The notes below the pieces were generated by a model that made no database searches, was not told the origin of the DNA, and was given only the letters and a program-made list of their open reading frames with translations. Positions 1 to 11,700 of a stretch of 64,000 bases of DNA are shown one piece after another (position 1 is the stretch's first letter; each line of letters begins with the position of its first letter). The stretch is from Ustulina deusta (Eukaryota; Ascomycota; Sordariomycetes; Xylariales; Xylariaceae): assembly GCA_023159155.1 (NCBI GenBank), contig JAJNNX010000014.1, positions 434,001 to 498,000 of the forward strand, in the 5' to 3' direction. The position numbers were made by a program, and so were the translations under genes.

Positions 1-318
1 AAATACTCTTGTGTATATCATTTCGCAGTAAGAAAGTTCTCCTCGTTTTTGACCGTCCACGTCTCCATGACAGACCGTTTTCTGTAGAACTGTCCACTTG
101 TCTTTACTCCTTCGGCTCTTGAGTTGAATCAACAAATGGATATCGGACAGCCAGAACAGGTGCGTATAGATATTTTTAGAGCATTCGCACTCAAGGGCGG
201 ATCGCCGCAACGGGCTATGCTGCCAAACCGCATTGACTATCCGAGGCTTCCCAAGGGTATCTACCTTACCCATCCATCGCTGTCGTCGCAGATCACCACA
301 TCGCATTCCATCGCCCAA
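1..318. other. Intergenic, downstream of PPX1
   Basis: This is the 3' flank of the minus-strand PPX1 gene. I see no coding signature in it, and the open frames that cross it run antisense into PPX1. It probably holds the PPX1 3' UTR and terminator, but no clear polyadenylation motif stands out. Confidence 0.5.
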
Positions 319-2044
319 TCACCCACAACCAGCCACCTCCTCGAGCGCATCCCGCAGCATAGGCGCGATCTGCTTCCTACTATGTTCCACAGCTCTCTGC
401 ACCCAGCACCGTCGCCACTCCGTCGAGCCACGGCCCGTCTCATCCAACGCGCCACCCCCCCACGTCTCCAACCGCAGCGTCCCCGCACACCGCGCCTCGA
501 ACAGCTGCGCAGCCTTCACCCCGGCCTCGCTCCGCGCCTGCACGAGAAGCTCCCTGCAGAACCGTCCCGCCGCATCCCGGGACGTCGTGAGGAGCACCAG
601 GATATCCATCTTGCCCGGCGCGTCCCTCTCGACGCCCCAGTCCCGCAGCGCCGCCGCGAACGCGCCGCCCGAGCCCCGCGCCTTCTCCCGCACCAGATAC
701 CCCAGCCCGCGCGGCACCGACGCCGTCCCGAGACCCAGCCCCGCGCCCCCGACCCGCCACTCCTTGTAGTCCTTGCGCAAGACGTCGCGCAACGACAGGG
801 CAGAGATGTCCTCCTTCAGCGCCGCGAGGCGCGCGAAGAGCGCCGTGCGGTCGTATCTCTTCTCCCCCGCTTTCCCTCCCCGCTTTCCCTCTGCCTCCAC
901 ATCCCCCGCCACCATCACGGCCGCAATCCGCGCCTCGGCAAGCGCCACAGCCCGCTCGTCGTGCAGCGTCGTCTTGCTCCGATCCGCCAGATTGGCCGTG
1001 TCGACGAGGATCGGGGCCAGCGCGAGCGCCGCGATCTGCGCGTCGATGCGCGCGTCTTCTTCTTCTTCTTTCTTCCCCGCCCCTCCCGCTCTCGTATCGC
1101 CATCGCCAGCAGCCGCAAGGGCCTCCCAGACATCCGCGCAGTGCCGCAGCACCAGGCTGGCGCAGCTCCCGCTCTTCTCGATGACGCGCGGCGCGGCGTC
1201 GGGGGGCACGACGCCCTCGTCGGCGTGGTGGTCGACGCAGCCGACCACGCGGGCGCTGAAGGCCGCGGCCAGGGCCCCCGTCATAGCGTTGTGGTCCACC
1301 AGGACCCAGCGCGTGTCCTCGGGCCGGAAGCCGGTCGCTGCGGCCGGGGAGGAGGGCCGTGTCGTCGTCGTCGTCGTCGTCGTCGTTGATGGTGGGACAT
1401 TGCTGCCGCTGCTCCCCGCTGGCGGTGGCGGCAGCACGTCTTCCAGCGTGAAGACGTCCTCGCCCCCCACGCCCGAGTCCCGGAGCACGGCAGCGAACTC
1501 GGGCCGCAGCGCGAGGTCGGCGCGGCGCAGGTGGCAGACGGGGATGTGCAGCGTGCCGACGAGGCCCGGGCTGCCGTCTCCGAGCGCGGCCCGGGGCTTG
1601 GGCGGTGCGTAGGTGTGGAAGTAGGCGAGTAGGAGCGCCGAGCAGAGGGAATCGAGATCTACGATGTGATCAGCAGTTTTCTTTTATATCTATATATATA
1701 TATTTATTCCGTATTTCTCATTTCCTGGTCTGTGAGGGTACGGCTTCGCTCGGCAGGGAGAAGTGGATAAACATAGAGAGCGGGAAACTGCATAAGGGCG
1801 AGCTATGGAGAATGAGAAGGATGATACACGAGAACAAGAGGTGGAAAATGACATGTTATTTAGAACAACCACGGCGAGGATAGCGGGGAATGATGGTAGA
1901 AGGGGGAAGGGGGCATCGATTCAACCTACCAGCCGACTCATTGCCCACAACAAATGTGAGAGGCGTAGCCCGCTTCGATGACTGTGTCGTGAGCGCTGCC
2001 CGCGCCGTAACAAGGAACGTCTTCAACGATGCCCGAGGCGGCAT
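319..2044 (-). CDS. PPX1: Exopolyphosphatase, DHH/DHHA2 family (PPX1-like)
   Basis: The product is a cytosolic exopolyphosphatase that releases phosphate from the ends of inorganic polyphosphate chains. Two exons: 2044-1930 and 1658-319, with an intron at 1929-1659 (271 bp, GTAGGT...TAG). Joining them rebuilds the metal-binding motif GNESADLDS (about residues 34-42), which the intron splits inside the first Asp codon. Further family motifs are VDHN (about 159-162) and DHH (about 181-183), then a C-terminal DHHA2-like half. Length is about 484 aa against about 400 aa for yeast Ppx1. The excess includes a Thr/Ser/Pro linker coded by a TCG-type microsatellite near 1360-1390 and a Lys/Glu stretch near 1055-1080. 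The start at 2044 is the first ATG in frame; the open frame above it has only a GTG. Exon 2 is very GC-rich, in sharp contrast to the AT block 6 kb away. It lies tail-to-head behind VPS15. Family assignment is confident; the exact start is less so. Confidence 0.88.
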
Positions 2045-2754
2045 CCTGGGAAGGGGTGATGGGTGTGAGGCGAGGTGAGATGAGAATGAGACAAGACGAG
2101 ATAAAGTCAGTGACACGGCGAGTTCTTAAGGGCTCTATTTGCCAAAGGATATAAGGCGATAGACACTCTGATTCGAGTGATACTCTCGGGTTCACTTTTC
2201 GAGCTTCTCGTGAACCATCATGTACTGTTACAGTTACAGGCGGGCCGAAAGATCTGCATGCACTTTTTCATGTGCAAAGTCGAATTGGGTTCTATGTACT
2301 TAATTGAGTCCTTTGGATAGGTAGAGAAGCCCCGCTGCTAAGGTACCTGTTGCTTGGCGCTCCCTGCAGCTGACTACTGACGACAGCCAGCGAATTAAAT
2401 TATCCACAGGCACTCTACAAAATGACCAAAATGAGTGATGGCATATTGATGACATCAAAAAGGGAATAGAGTATTTCAGCAATAATGCTCGTATTTAGAG
2501 GGGAAGGAAAGCCACGGTACGATGAATTCATTATTTTCATGTAGACAGCGAAATCATTGAATAAGTTGATTCTTCATTGTGTGCTGTCTGCCACCACCTT
2601 CCAGCCCAATAACACATCTGCTAAACTCCAAGGATATCTTATCTAATAAAATGCCGTGCCAAAAACGTGGGTTCGCCCGTAGAAATAAACGAAGCTCATA
2701 GCAAATGTAGAAATAATCGCTATAGTCCCCTCCTTGCTACCTCATGTCCCATTC
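2045..2754. other. Intergenic between VPS15 and PPX1
   Basis: About 700 bp that should hold the VPS15 3' UTR and the PPX1 promoter and 5' UTR, since both genes are on the minus strand. The short open frames here have no family resemblance. I see no repeat or convincing TATA element. Confidence 0.5.
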
Positions 2755-5700
2755 CTACTGAAAGACAAAGATGACACCCGACCGGTCTACGCTAACCGTC
2801 ATCGTATACGGCAACTCAAGTACAGCAACATCAAGTATTGAGTCCAGGTGACTTCTAAGCAACTGGGCTTGCTCGTTCGATATGACTGTATGACGTGGCG
2901 GTTTCTCCCTGTTGCTAGCACTAGCCTTTCCACCCTTGCTTGAAACGCTACCCGTCTTTGGGTCCGCGCCTCGGTCGTTTTTCGGTAGCCTCTCCACGTT
3001 GAGGCTCAGTCCTGGCTGGCTGGGCGTACTGAGTGTTGCGAAGACGGGTCGGACATCCTCACTCTGTAGACCACTAAACACACATGAATTCTCAATGCGA
3101 ATGAGGTCCCAAAACCGAAGCTTCTTGTCGGAACCACCAGTTAGGATGTAACCGTATCGCACATCTCGCTGGTCTTCCATGGCGCCTGCGCCCACTACCA
3201 TTGCTCGTACGCCATGGTCTGAATTGCTGGCAGTGGGCTCAACGTTGGTTGCAAAATAGCCGAGCATGGACGAGGGCTTGTCATCATCGACATCCCAAGG
3301 CTCGTACACTTTGGGTCCGTCTTTAGCGCCTCCAGCGCGATATATCTCTCGGCACTGTGTCTTCTCTAGATCCCAGACTGTGATCTCGCCGAGGCCTGTA
3401 CCGCCAGCCACGCAAACCCACTTTCCACGACCTTTGACAGGGTGCAAGCTGAGACGATAGATGGCTGATTTACCGTGTAAGCCCCAGCTCTTCAAGCGCA
3501 CCTTGAAACGCAGATCCCAAAGAGACAATACGCCGTGTGATGTGCCGAGAAGAAGCCAGTTCCGTTTACGGTCGATGCAGAAGCAGGTCGGCGTTCCATG
3601 GTGAACTGGATTATCAAGTATGTACATGAGGGACATTGTGCGTAGGTCCATGGCTAGAACACGAGAGCGATTTGTAGCGAGGACTAGGACGGAACTAAGC
3701 TCCTGTTTGAAATGCTCACACCAGACAGCGTACTCGTCAGCTGGAAGTTGATATTCACGAAGCAGACGCAATCGGATATACTTAGTTGACCCGCTTGAGA
3801 TTGCCGTGTCGACTTTAACCAGGTGAACCCGCCCATCGGTAGCACAACTGATAAAGGTGTGCGTGTTCTCAACAAAACACAGGGCAATCACTTTAGCACC
3901 TGGAGCATGCTTGTGGGTCTGACGGGCGCGGTGTGTGACATTTCGTTCCAGTCGTGATGAGTCCCAAACTTTAACACACCCATCGTCGCCACCTGTAATG
4001 AAGAATTGATGGTCCGGTGAGGGAGCCACACGGTTAATGGCGCCACGGTGCTCCGAAAATGTCGCTACTAGCCTGCCGGTCGGTTTCCATGCCTCTTCGC
4101 TAAGTTGACCGGCAGCTTTACTCGCTTTTCTCCTTGTCACGGGTGAAACTAGGGGGCCGTATTCGACGATATCATGCGGATAATTGTCAATATACATGTT
4201 ATCAAGCATCCTGAGAATGTTGGGGTCATTTCCCTCGTACGTGTGAGCGGCACGCTGCTTAGTTTCGAGTTGGTTGCCCTCCCGGCCGTTAGTCCCGGGG
4301 ATGGCCAGACGAGCAGGTGGCCCATGTGTGAACGGGCCTCCAACTTGGCCAAAAACGTTGGCTTCAGTTGTTCCCGTTTCTGCAATCGACCTACCGCTAT
4401 CTTTCCTGTTAAGCAAATCGAGAGCGCTCGACTGGTTTCTGATGGCCCTCCTGGATGAATAAGGGGCGTCTGAAACAGATGCATCGTCATCATTCATCCG
4501 CCGTCCCCCAGCGACGGAATCTCGTGGTGATCCACTAACAGGTGAAGAGACTAGGGTATGGGACGGGGATGTCGCCCTATCATCTCGAGTTCTCGGCGAG
4601 ATTGCGCCTCCTCGGCTGCTCATCCGTGATCGGTGAGTGTTTGCGGCAGCCCGACGCCTTCGACCGACAGGCTCATCAATCGTCATAGAGGCGTCTAGAA
4701 GGGCATCGGCAATAGTGTATGGACCTCTATCGAGTTCAGGCCCCTGTTGCTGCCGCTGCTCCTCATTTTGCCACATATGCTCATCTATACCAGCCGATTC
4801 GTCAAACATGATGTTTTGCATCTTCACGCTCAAATTCCTTAATTTGATAATGTTGTTCAAGTCTTTTGCAATATTATCCTGGGTGACGAGGTCTCGATTC
4901 TTCATCTGACTGAGACGCCATATAAATTCTCTGAGAACAAGCAGCTTGAACTCGTCTTCCTGAGACATACCCATGTTTCGCAACCGAGTCAACCAATGTT
5001 CATCCTCTTCATTCCGTGCAACCTTGTTAAGCGACCGAGGTTGCAATTCCCGTGATGATCGGACAGACAGTGCTGTCGAGGCAACTGTGAATGCTGATTG
5101 CTTTTGTTGCCTGATTGCCTTCCAAAAGAGACCTCTATCGGTCTTCTGTGCCCATGATAAAGCTAGATCAAAGACCGTCCTGGACATAGGCTTTTTCAAT
5201 GCGTCAAGAAGACTAATCTCGGAAAACGTTGGCATGATGGATGGCTTTAGGAATGGCTTAACTAAAGGAAGAACTATGCATCTGATATCTGCAGGAGACA
5301 GTAGCTTCGTGGCACTTGAGATATACTCTGCTGCGGACTCTCGGATCCAGATATTAGGATGCATAGTGAATCGCCCGACGACGTCGATCAATTCCCATGT
5401 CTTCGCCTTTGATAAGAGACCAAGTTTCGCTAGTTCCGCTAAGGAGTGTAGAGCAGCTTGCACAACATGCTCTTCAGGGTCGGTAACGGCTTGGACCATG
5501 AGCGGAAGACTGAACTCTTCTAAACTCGTGCTACCTAAGAAAGCAGCAATGCCAACGATGGTATCGAAGAAAGCGCATTTGAGCATCCAATCCCGGTCAT
5601 TCAGGTAGGTATTTAGGTGTGTTAAGAGGATATCATTCGATTCGGCGCTACCGAAGAACACGCATAATTCAGGGACTGAAGTTAAGAAAGCGCGACGAAC

Positions 5701-7526
5701 GGACGCATCAGTATCTTCGACCAGAGCTTTTGCATGGTTCTCAAACAGTTCCACAAGTTCGGCTTGTGTATTATCGAACAGCCCATCAAAGGCGGCATCC
5801 GGATCGCTCCCGGCTTCTATCTCCGGATCTGCGGTGCTGATGGAACCCTCCGCCCTTAGAATAGCTGTGAGCTCCAGAAATTTGGACGCAGTCGTGGCGA
5901 GGCTACCTAAGCAAGACGCATAGGTCGCACGTACCAAGGCATTTGGCTCTCTGCGTTCCTTGCCCATGATCGGTTGTCGCGACGCGCCTGACAAGAACAC
6001 TTGCATTCGGGGCATGATGTACTCTGGGAATACATGCGCATTGACTGGTGTCACCACCGTGACTAGAGCTAGAAGCTGTGTGATAGATCTCAGAGCCGCA
6101 ATGGCAACAAGATCGATATCGTCGTTTAATAACGTCATTAGATAGGGTAGCACCCGGTCGAGTTTCCCCTCGTCGGTCAGTTTTTCCGAGAAAGCTAACA
6201 ATAAATCGCACGCCCTTATCTTTGAAGCCGCTCGCGCGGTATTCCTCAAAGACCCGGCTATTAAAGTGAGGAAGATGAGAGTCCCGTCGTCAGTCAGGGG
6301 CTGTGTCCCTATAGATGCGAAATGTTCATTATTTGGTATGCTTAATCTCACAGGAAATAGGCCAAGACCTAGTCTAGGTGCGAAGCGAGATGGCTGAGGC
6401 ACATTCTTCTGCTCCTGGTACCCTAAGAAGTAGGCGATCTTGTCGAAGTCGTAAAATACGCGGTCTATCCGATCATCTGCCTCGCCAAGGTTTTTAAAAG
6501 CCCCGGTAACTGGTGCTCTCCCAGATGTAGGATCAGTGACCAGTTCCATGTACTGGTGGAGGAAGCTGTAGAAGTATTCAGGGAATATTCTTCCTTTGTA
6601 GAAATGTAGATACTGCTCAGCGGAATAGCGTCTCTCGGGGTCTCGCTGAACCATGCTTGACAACATCTCCCGTAGTCCCTGGTCGGGAATTCTACTCAGA
6701 TGCGAAATGACAGGATCATACTCGCCACGGCGGTACTTGAACATTTGGCTTAGACTGAAGATGGGGGTTTCCAGGAATACTTCGGCAATGACGCATCCGG
6801 CACTAAATATGTCCATCGACCACGTGAGGTTGTGTCCATCCAGCTCCTGGGGGTTCTGAATCTGCTCGACGAATCGTTCGGGCGCGATATAGCACGTTCT
6901 CCGGCCCGACAAGTCGAAGAAATATGAGTAGGTCGCGGGGTTATTGTCGGGCAGCTTGGCTGGCTTGAAAGAACCGGTGAAGTCTGTGAGATACAGCCAG
7001 TTCCACGACGTCACCATGACATTTTCCGTCTTGATATCGCCGTGATAAATGTCTCGAGCGTGACAGTCGCGTAAGGCGCAAAGCAGCTGAAAGGCCAGCC
7101 ATTTCTTCTCTATGTCCTCAAGAAACGGCCGCGTGGACATTCGATCGTAGAGAGAGCTGTAGATGTACTGTCGAACCAGATAGGCATTCGTCTGTGTTTC
7201 GAAGGCGCGCTCGAAGCCCAGGGCGTTCGGGACGTGGCGGAGCTTGTCCCGTTCCTCTTGCTCGGAATGTCAGCGGGAATACACAACAGCAGAGCGGGCG
7301 CAACTGTCTCACCGAGTATCTTGTCGCCGTACTCCTTCAGGGAGCAGTCGCTGTACGGCTTGACGGTGACCTTGGCGAGAGCAACGCCATCCCGATGACG
7401 AGCACGAATGCTCTTCATGAACCGGGCATTTCCGATGGACCTCTCGTGGGCCAGATCAGACAGCTCCGGAATGTCGATTCCGGCAGAACCGGCGTATGGC
7501 GTGGAGAGAGAGTAGCTATTTCCCAT
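2755..7526 (-). CDS. VPS15: Vps15, regulatory Ser/Thr kinase of the Vps34 PI3-kinase complex
   Basis: Vps15 is the membrane-anchored pseudokinase-like scaffold of the class III PI3-kinase complexes used in autophagy and endosomal sorting. Two exons: 7526-7313 and 7256-2755, with a 56-bp intron (7312-7257, GTGAG...AAG), giving about 1,571 aa. The protein starts MGNSYS, so Gly2 is a likely N-myristoylation site, which decides the start at 7526. The kinase domain fills about residues 30-320. It has the Vps15-type catalytic loop HGDIKTEN (His near 143), DFT instead of DFG (Asp near 163) and APE-type CYIAPERF. HEAT-like helical repeats follow at about 350-800, then a Ser/Arg-rich disordered stretch, then a C-terminal WD40 propeller from about 1130 to the end, ending in GVIFVFQ. 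The length fits filamentous-fungal orthologues (yeast 1,454 aa). No break is seen. The AT-rich block begins less than 1 kb upstream. Confidence 0.95.
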
Positions 7527-8300
7527 CGTGGGCGCATGCGATGAAGCTACCTGGGCGGTAATCCGGTAGACAGTCCAGTCATTTTTGAGCGTTCGTGGGG
7601 ATGTTGCTGTGCTTTGCCGCCTATTCGACGCGACCGGACACCTTTTGAAAGGTTGGTAAAAAGACGGTGGCGATGGCTGTGGCTGTGGCTGTTGGTGTCT
7701 TGATCCTTTTCGATATATCACCATGCGACTCCCGCAGCTGCGTGACCAGGAGACGGTGGGCGCCTGAGGGAGAGTATGACATAGCTAAGTCTGCAGGTGG
7801 TACCGAACTGGAGAGAGTGGGGCTGCCGCAGGCTACCTTGCTGGCTACATAAGGTACCTACATACATTAAGCTGATGGAGCTCGGACCACACCTCAGCAT
7901 TTATTTGAAGTGCTAGTGTGGAGGGGGAATGGAACTCATAGGCCCTGTAAAGTAAAGCACCCATGTCCTTCGGGACCCATAGCAAAAAGACAAATCACTA
8001 TGGCACACTAGACTGAACCCTGGTACATATTGCCTAGATGTACTTGAGGTACCTACATAAGGTTTGTGCCACTAATTGGGCTTAGCGCAGTCGCAACTTC
8101 TGCTCATTATCAAGATAGCCATTTACTCAAAAAGTCGCTTCCAAGCATAAAGTCGGTCATAATTAGTAGAGAATACACAATCATATAATTAAATAAAAAA
8201 TACTTAAGATACCTGTGACCTGTACTATAGGGTCACCTTAAACTCACTAATATTTAAGATTTTTTATAGCAATAAAAGCAAAAATTAGAGCAACTATAAT
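7527..8300. other. VPS15 upstream region grading into the AT block
   Basis: This holds the VPS15 promoter side and then a transition in which G+C falls steadily. No gene is supported. The string AGGTACCTACATA occurs twice in direct orientation, near 7,853 and 8,049. From about 8,150 the sequence becomes AT-dominated. Confidence 0.5.
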
Positions 8301-8311
8301 AAAACATCTGC

Positions 8312-8328
8312 GAACAAGTATTATATGG
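8312..8328 (+). repeat. 17-bp direct repeat, left copy
   Basis: GAACAAGTATTATATGG occurs here and again at 16,526-16,542, on either side of the LINE relic. The bases before it (ctataataaaac) are also similar in the right copy. It may be a target-site duplication of the LINE or shared ends of a repeat family. Confidence 0.55.
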
Positions 8329-8799
8329 AGCCTAGGGGAGGCATGACAAGCAACTGAAGTTCAGAAACAGTTGTTATTAGTTAGGATATAGGAATATACC
8401 CTAACGTAAGCACTATCACTACTTGCGAGTGAGAAATGCAGCAGCCTTTCTGCTTACTAAAAACGTAAAGCACTGGCACGTTTTAATGCGGCTAACTATA
8501 TATAATGCCTTTAGTTTTTGGATATAAAGTTATATAAGCGTTAATATTACAACCCTAAAGGCCTAATTACTTAATTAAGGCTAATAATAGTAATAAACTA
8601 AACGATTATATTTCTATACTAAAATATAGTACTTTTAGTACTACAGATCGGGTAAGTACTAGCAAACCTAAAAGCTTTAGTAGTAACTCTAAAGTAATAC
8701 TATTAGTTTTACTTGTTAGTAATTACTTTTTAGTTGCTTTTTTAACCTAAAAACTAGCTAAAAATTTAATCTTTTTTATTTAGTATAAAAATTAAAAAA

Positions 8800-11700
8800 A
8801 ATTGAACTTTTAAAATATAAAACATAAACAAATTAAAAATATATTTTATATTATTTTTTAATATTAGTTATAATTAAAAATAACTCGAAACGTTTCTTAC
8901 TAAAAAATAATACCTAGTTTATATTTATAATTTGCTAAATATAAAAATATATAAAATATAAACATAAAAAATATAAACTTTTTTATATTGTTGCTTATAC
9001 TTTAGTAAAAAAACAAAATGTTTAATAAAGTATAAAACTTTATAAACCTTAAAAAAAAAGACCTTATAAACTTTAAAAAAGCCCTAGATGCTACTTTTGG
9101 TTTTTTAAAAGATTTATAGGTTAAAAGTGCTAAATATATTAAAAAATAGATCGCAAAAAAAATCAGAAAAAAAAAAAGCAAAAAAAAAAAGTTCAAAAAA
9201 CAAAACGTGCTATTTTTTAGATTAGACACCTAGCTTATAAAAACAAAAAGAAAAGCTAAAGGTAGACCCTTAGTAAAAAATAGTAATATATGGCCCTAAA
9301 AAGTATTCCTAAAAAAACCTAAAACTAAAAAAATATTATAAAATACTAAAAAAAGTTCTATAATTTTAATTATACAAACATTACTATTAACTAAACAACT
9401 AAAACGGATAAGGAACTAAAGAGCTAACTTTAACTTTTTAACTTTTAATACCTTTACTATAATAATTATAGCAGATAGAAAAACAATAAATATAAAGAAA
9501 AAAAAAATACTAATTAAAAAATAAAAAAAAAGCAAAAATAAAAAAACAGAAAAAGCAGGCCTGCTTTATATAAAAGCAAAAAAAAAAATAAAAAATTTTA
9601 AAAAAATATAGCTAAGGATAAACTTTAAAATAATCCCGTAGCAAACCTTTTTTAATAAAATACCCCTAGCTTTAATTAAAATCTTTTATATTTAGCATAT
9701 AAACCTTTTAAAAAAAGCTAAACAAGCTTTAGAATATAAAAAACTACTAAGGGACCTTTTAAACGCAGTAGTAGACCTAGCAATAAAAAAAAAAAATACT
9801 AAAAATAAAAACAAAGTTTAAACTAAAATTTGCACTAGGAAACTTGCTACTATACTTAGAAATACTATAAAAAAATAAAAAAATAATATAAAAAAGAAAA
9901 AAAGCCAAACAGCTATTATAACCTGGCTTTTTTAAAAAAAAAGATTAAAGTTAGGCATTCTTAAAAAAAACGCCAGCTTTAAAAAAAAAGCAGTAAGTAT
10001 AAAGAAAAAAATATTAAATAGAACATAGCTATAACTAAAAGTTTTAAGCTATAATAGCTATAAAATAATAATATTATAAAAATAGAAAATCTAAACAATA
10101 AAGTTTATTAATATAAAAATAAATAAGCAAAAAAAGATTATAAAAAAAAGTATTTTAAACTAAAAAATCTATAATATACTTATTAAGCAATATAAATTAA
10201 CAAAAAAAAATATTAAAATTTATAATTAAAACTGCTTTAATATTTTTATAATATATATTCTATTAAAACATACCTATTAATGCTATATTACTAAAAAAGA
10301 AATCATTATTAAAAAAGTAATAGTGCCTATTTATATTACAATTTATAATATAATTAAAAAAAAAATATTCTTTATAAAATATAATGTTTTTATAATTATA
10401 CTAACAAAACATAATAAAAAAACAATAGACTATAGTTTATATAGAATAATAGAAAATATACTAAAAATAGAAAAGTTTTAAAATAAAAAAGTTTGGTTTA
10501 AAAAAATTAAAGTTAGACAATACTAAAAAAGCAAACTTATTATTATTTTTAATAATTTTTTTAATTTTTTATAACTAAACTTCTAATATAAAAACCTAAA
10601 AGCAACTATTTAACAAAAAAGAATATAAGTACTAGCTAGGCTAAAAGTTAAAACTATTAACCCAGCTTGGTTATATAAAGCATATATTAAAATATTAGTT
10701 TATAGGACTAGGGAATGCTTTAATATAAGGCCTTTAGAACTAGACTTTATAAATATACGCCTAATTATAAAAAAACTAATACTATAAATAATAATAAACA
10801 ATTAAGAATCCTTTTGCTAAACATATAATCTGCACAAAATATAGCCTATTTTAATAACTTATACTATAACTTTAAAATAAACAATATAAATATTATAATA
10901 ATATAAAAAGTATTTATAATAAAAAATAAAGCAATAGAACTAATAGATAGCTTTTTATTAATTAAAATAATAATAAATAAATTAGAATAAAAAAAAGGAA
11001 TAGCTATAATAATTAATTTTTAAATAATAAACTAAGTAAACCTAGTTAATATAATATAATATATAAATAACTTAGAAAAAATAATAATATATAACTTAAT
11101 ATATAATAATAAATTAATAATAGTTATTAATATATATACTCTAGTATAATTAAAAAAAAGAATAGAGTGGCTAAAAAATATAAACTTATAACTAATAAAA
11201 AACCTATTAATAAACCCCTATAATATTATAGGCGCAAATTAGAATATAGCAATAATAGTACTAAATAGAAGATCTAGCAAAAAAAATAACCTTAACTAAA
11301 TAGTAATAATAGCCCGCCTAATAATATAACTAAGGGATAAAAATAAAATAGTAAACAGCTAGAGATTATACTACCTATATATAAAAGCTTACTTTTTTAA
11401 AAAAAGGAATAAAATAAAACAACTAAAAAATGTTTTACAAATAGATTATATCTATATAAAAAAAAACTAGGCTTAATAAAGCATAAAATAGGATATAATA
11501 ACTTTAGGCCTACTTATAGATTATAAAGTAGTAATAGTAATAATTAGTTTTTATAATAATATAAGCAAAAAAAAAAGCTAATTTAAGCTTTGCTATAACC
11601 TATTTAAAAAAAAAAAAATTATAAACATATATTAGAACTGTTTATTAAAAATATAGAAAGCCATAAGCACAAATTTCAAAAATTGTTACTTCTAAAACCT

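Noticed and set aside
124..1612. Long plus-strand frames (421 and 279 codons) opposite PPX1
   Set aside because: They are antisense shadows of a very GC-rich exon; the translations are Arg/Pro/Ser-rich without motifs, while the minus strand has a clear DHH phosphatase.
9002..9229. 75-codon minus-strand frame, Phe/Leu-rich
   Set aside because: It is the complement of A-rich LINE sequence; Phe, Leu and Ile runs come from T-rich composition and not from a membrane protein.
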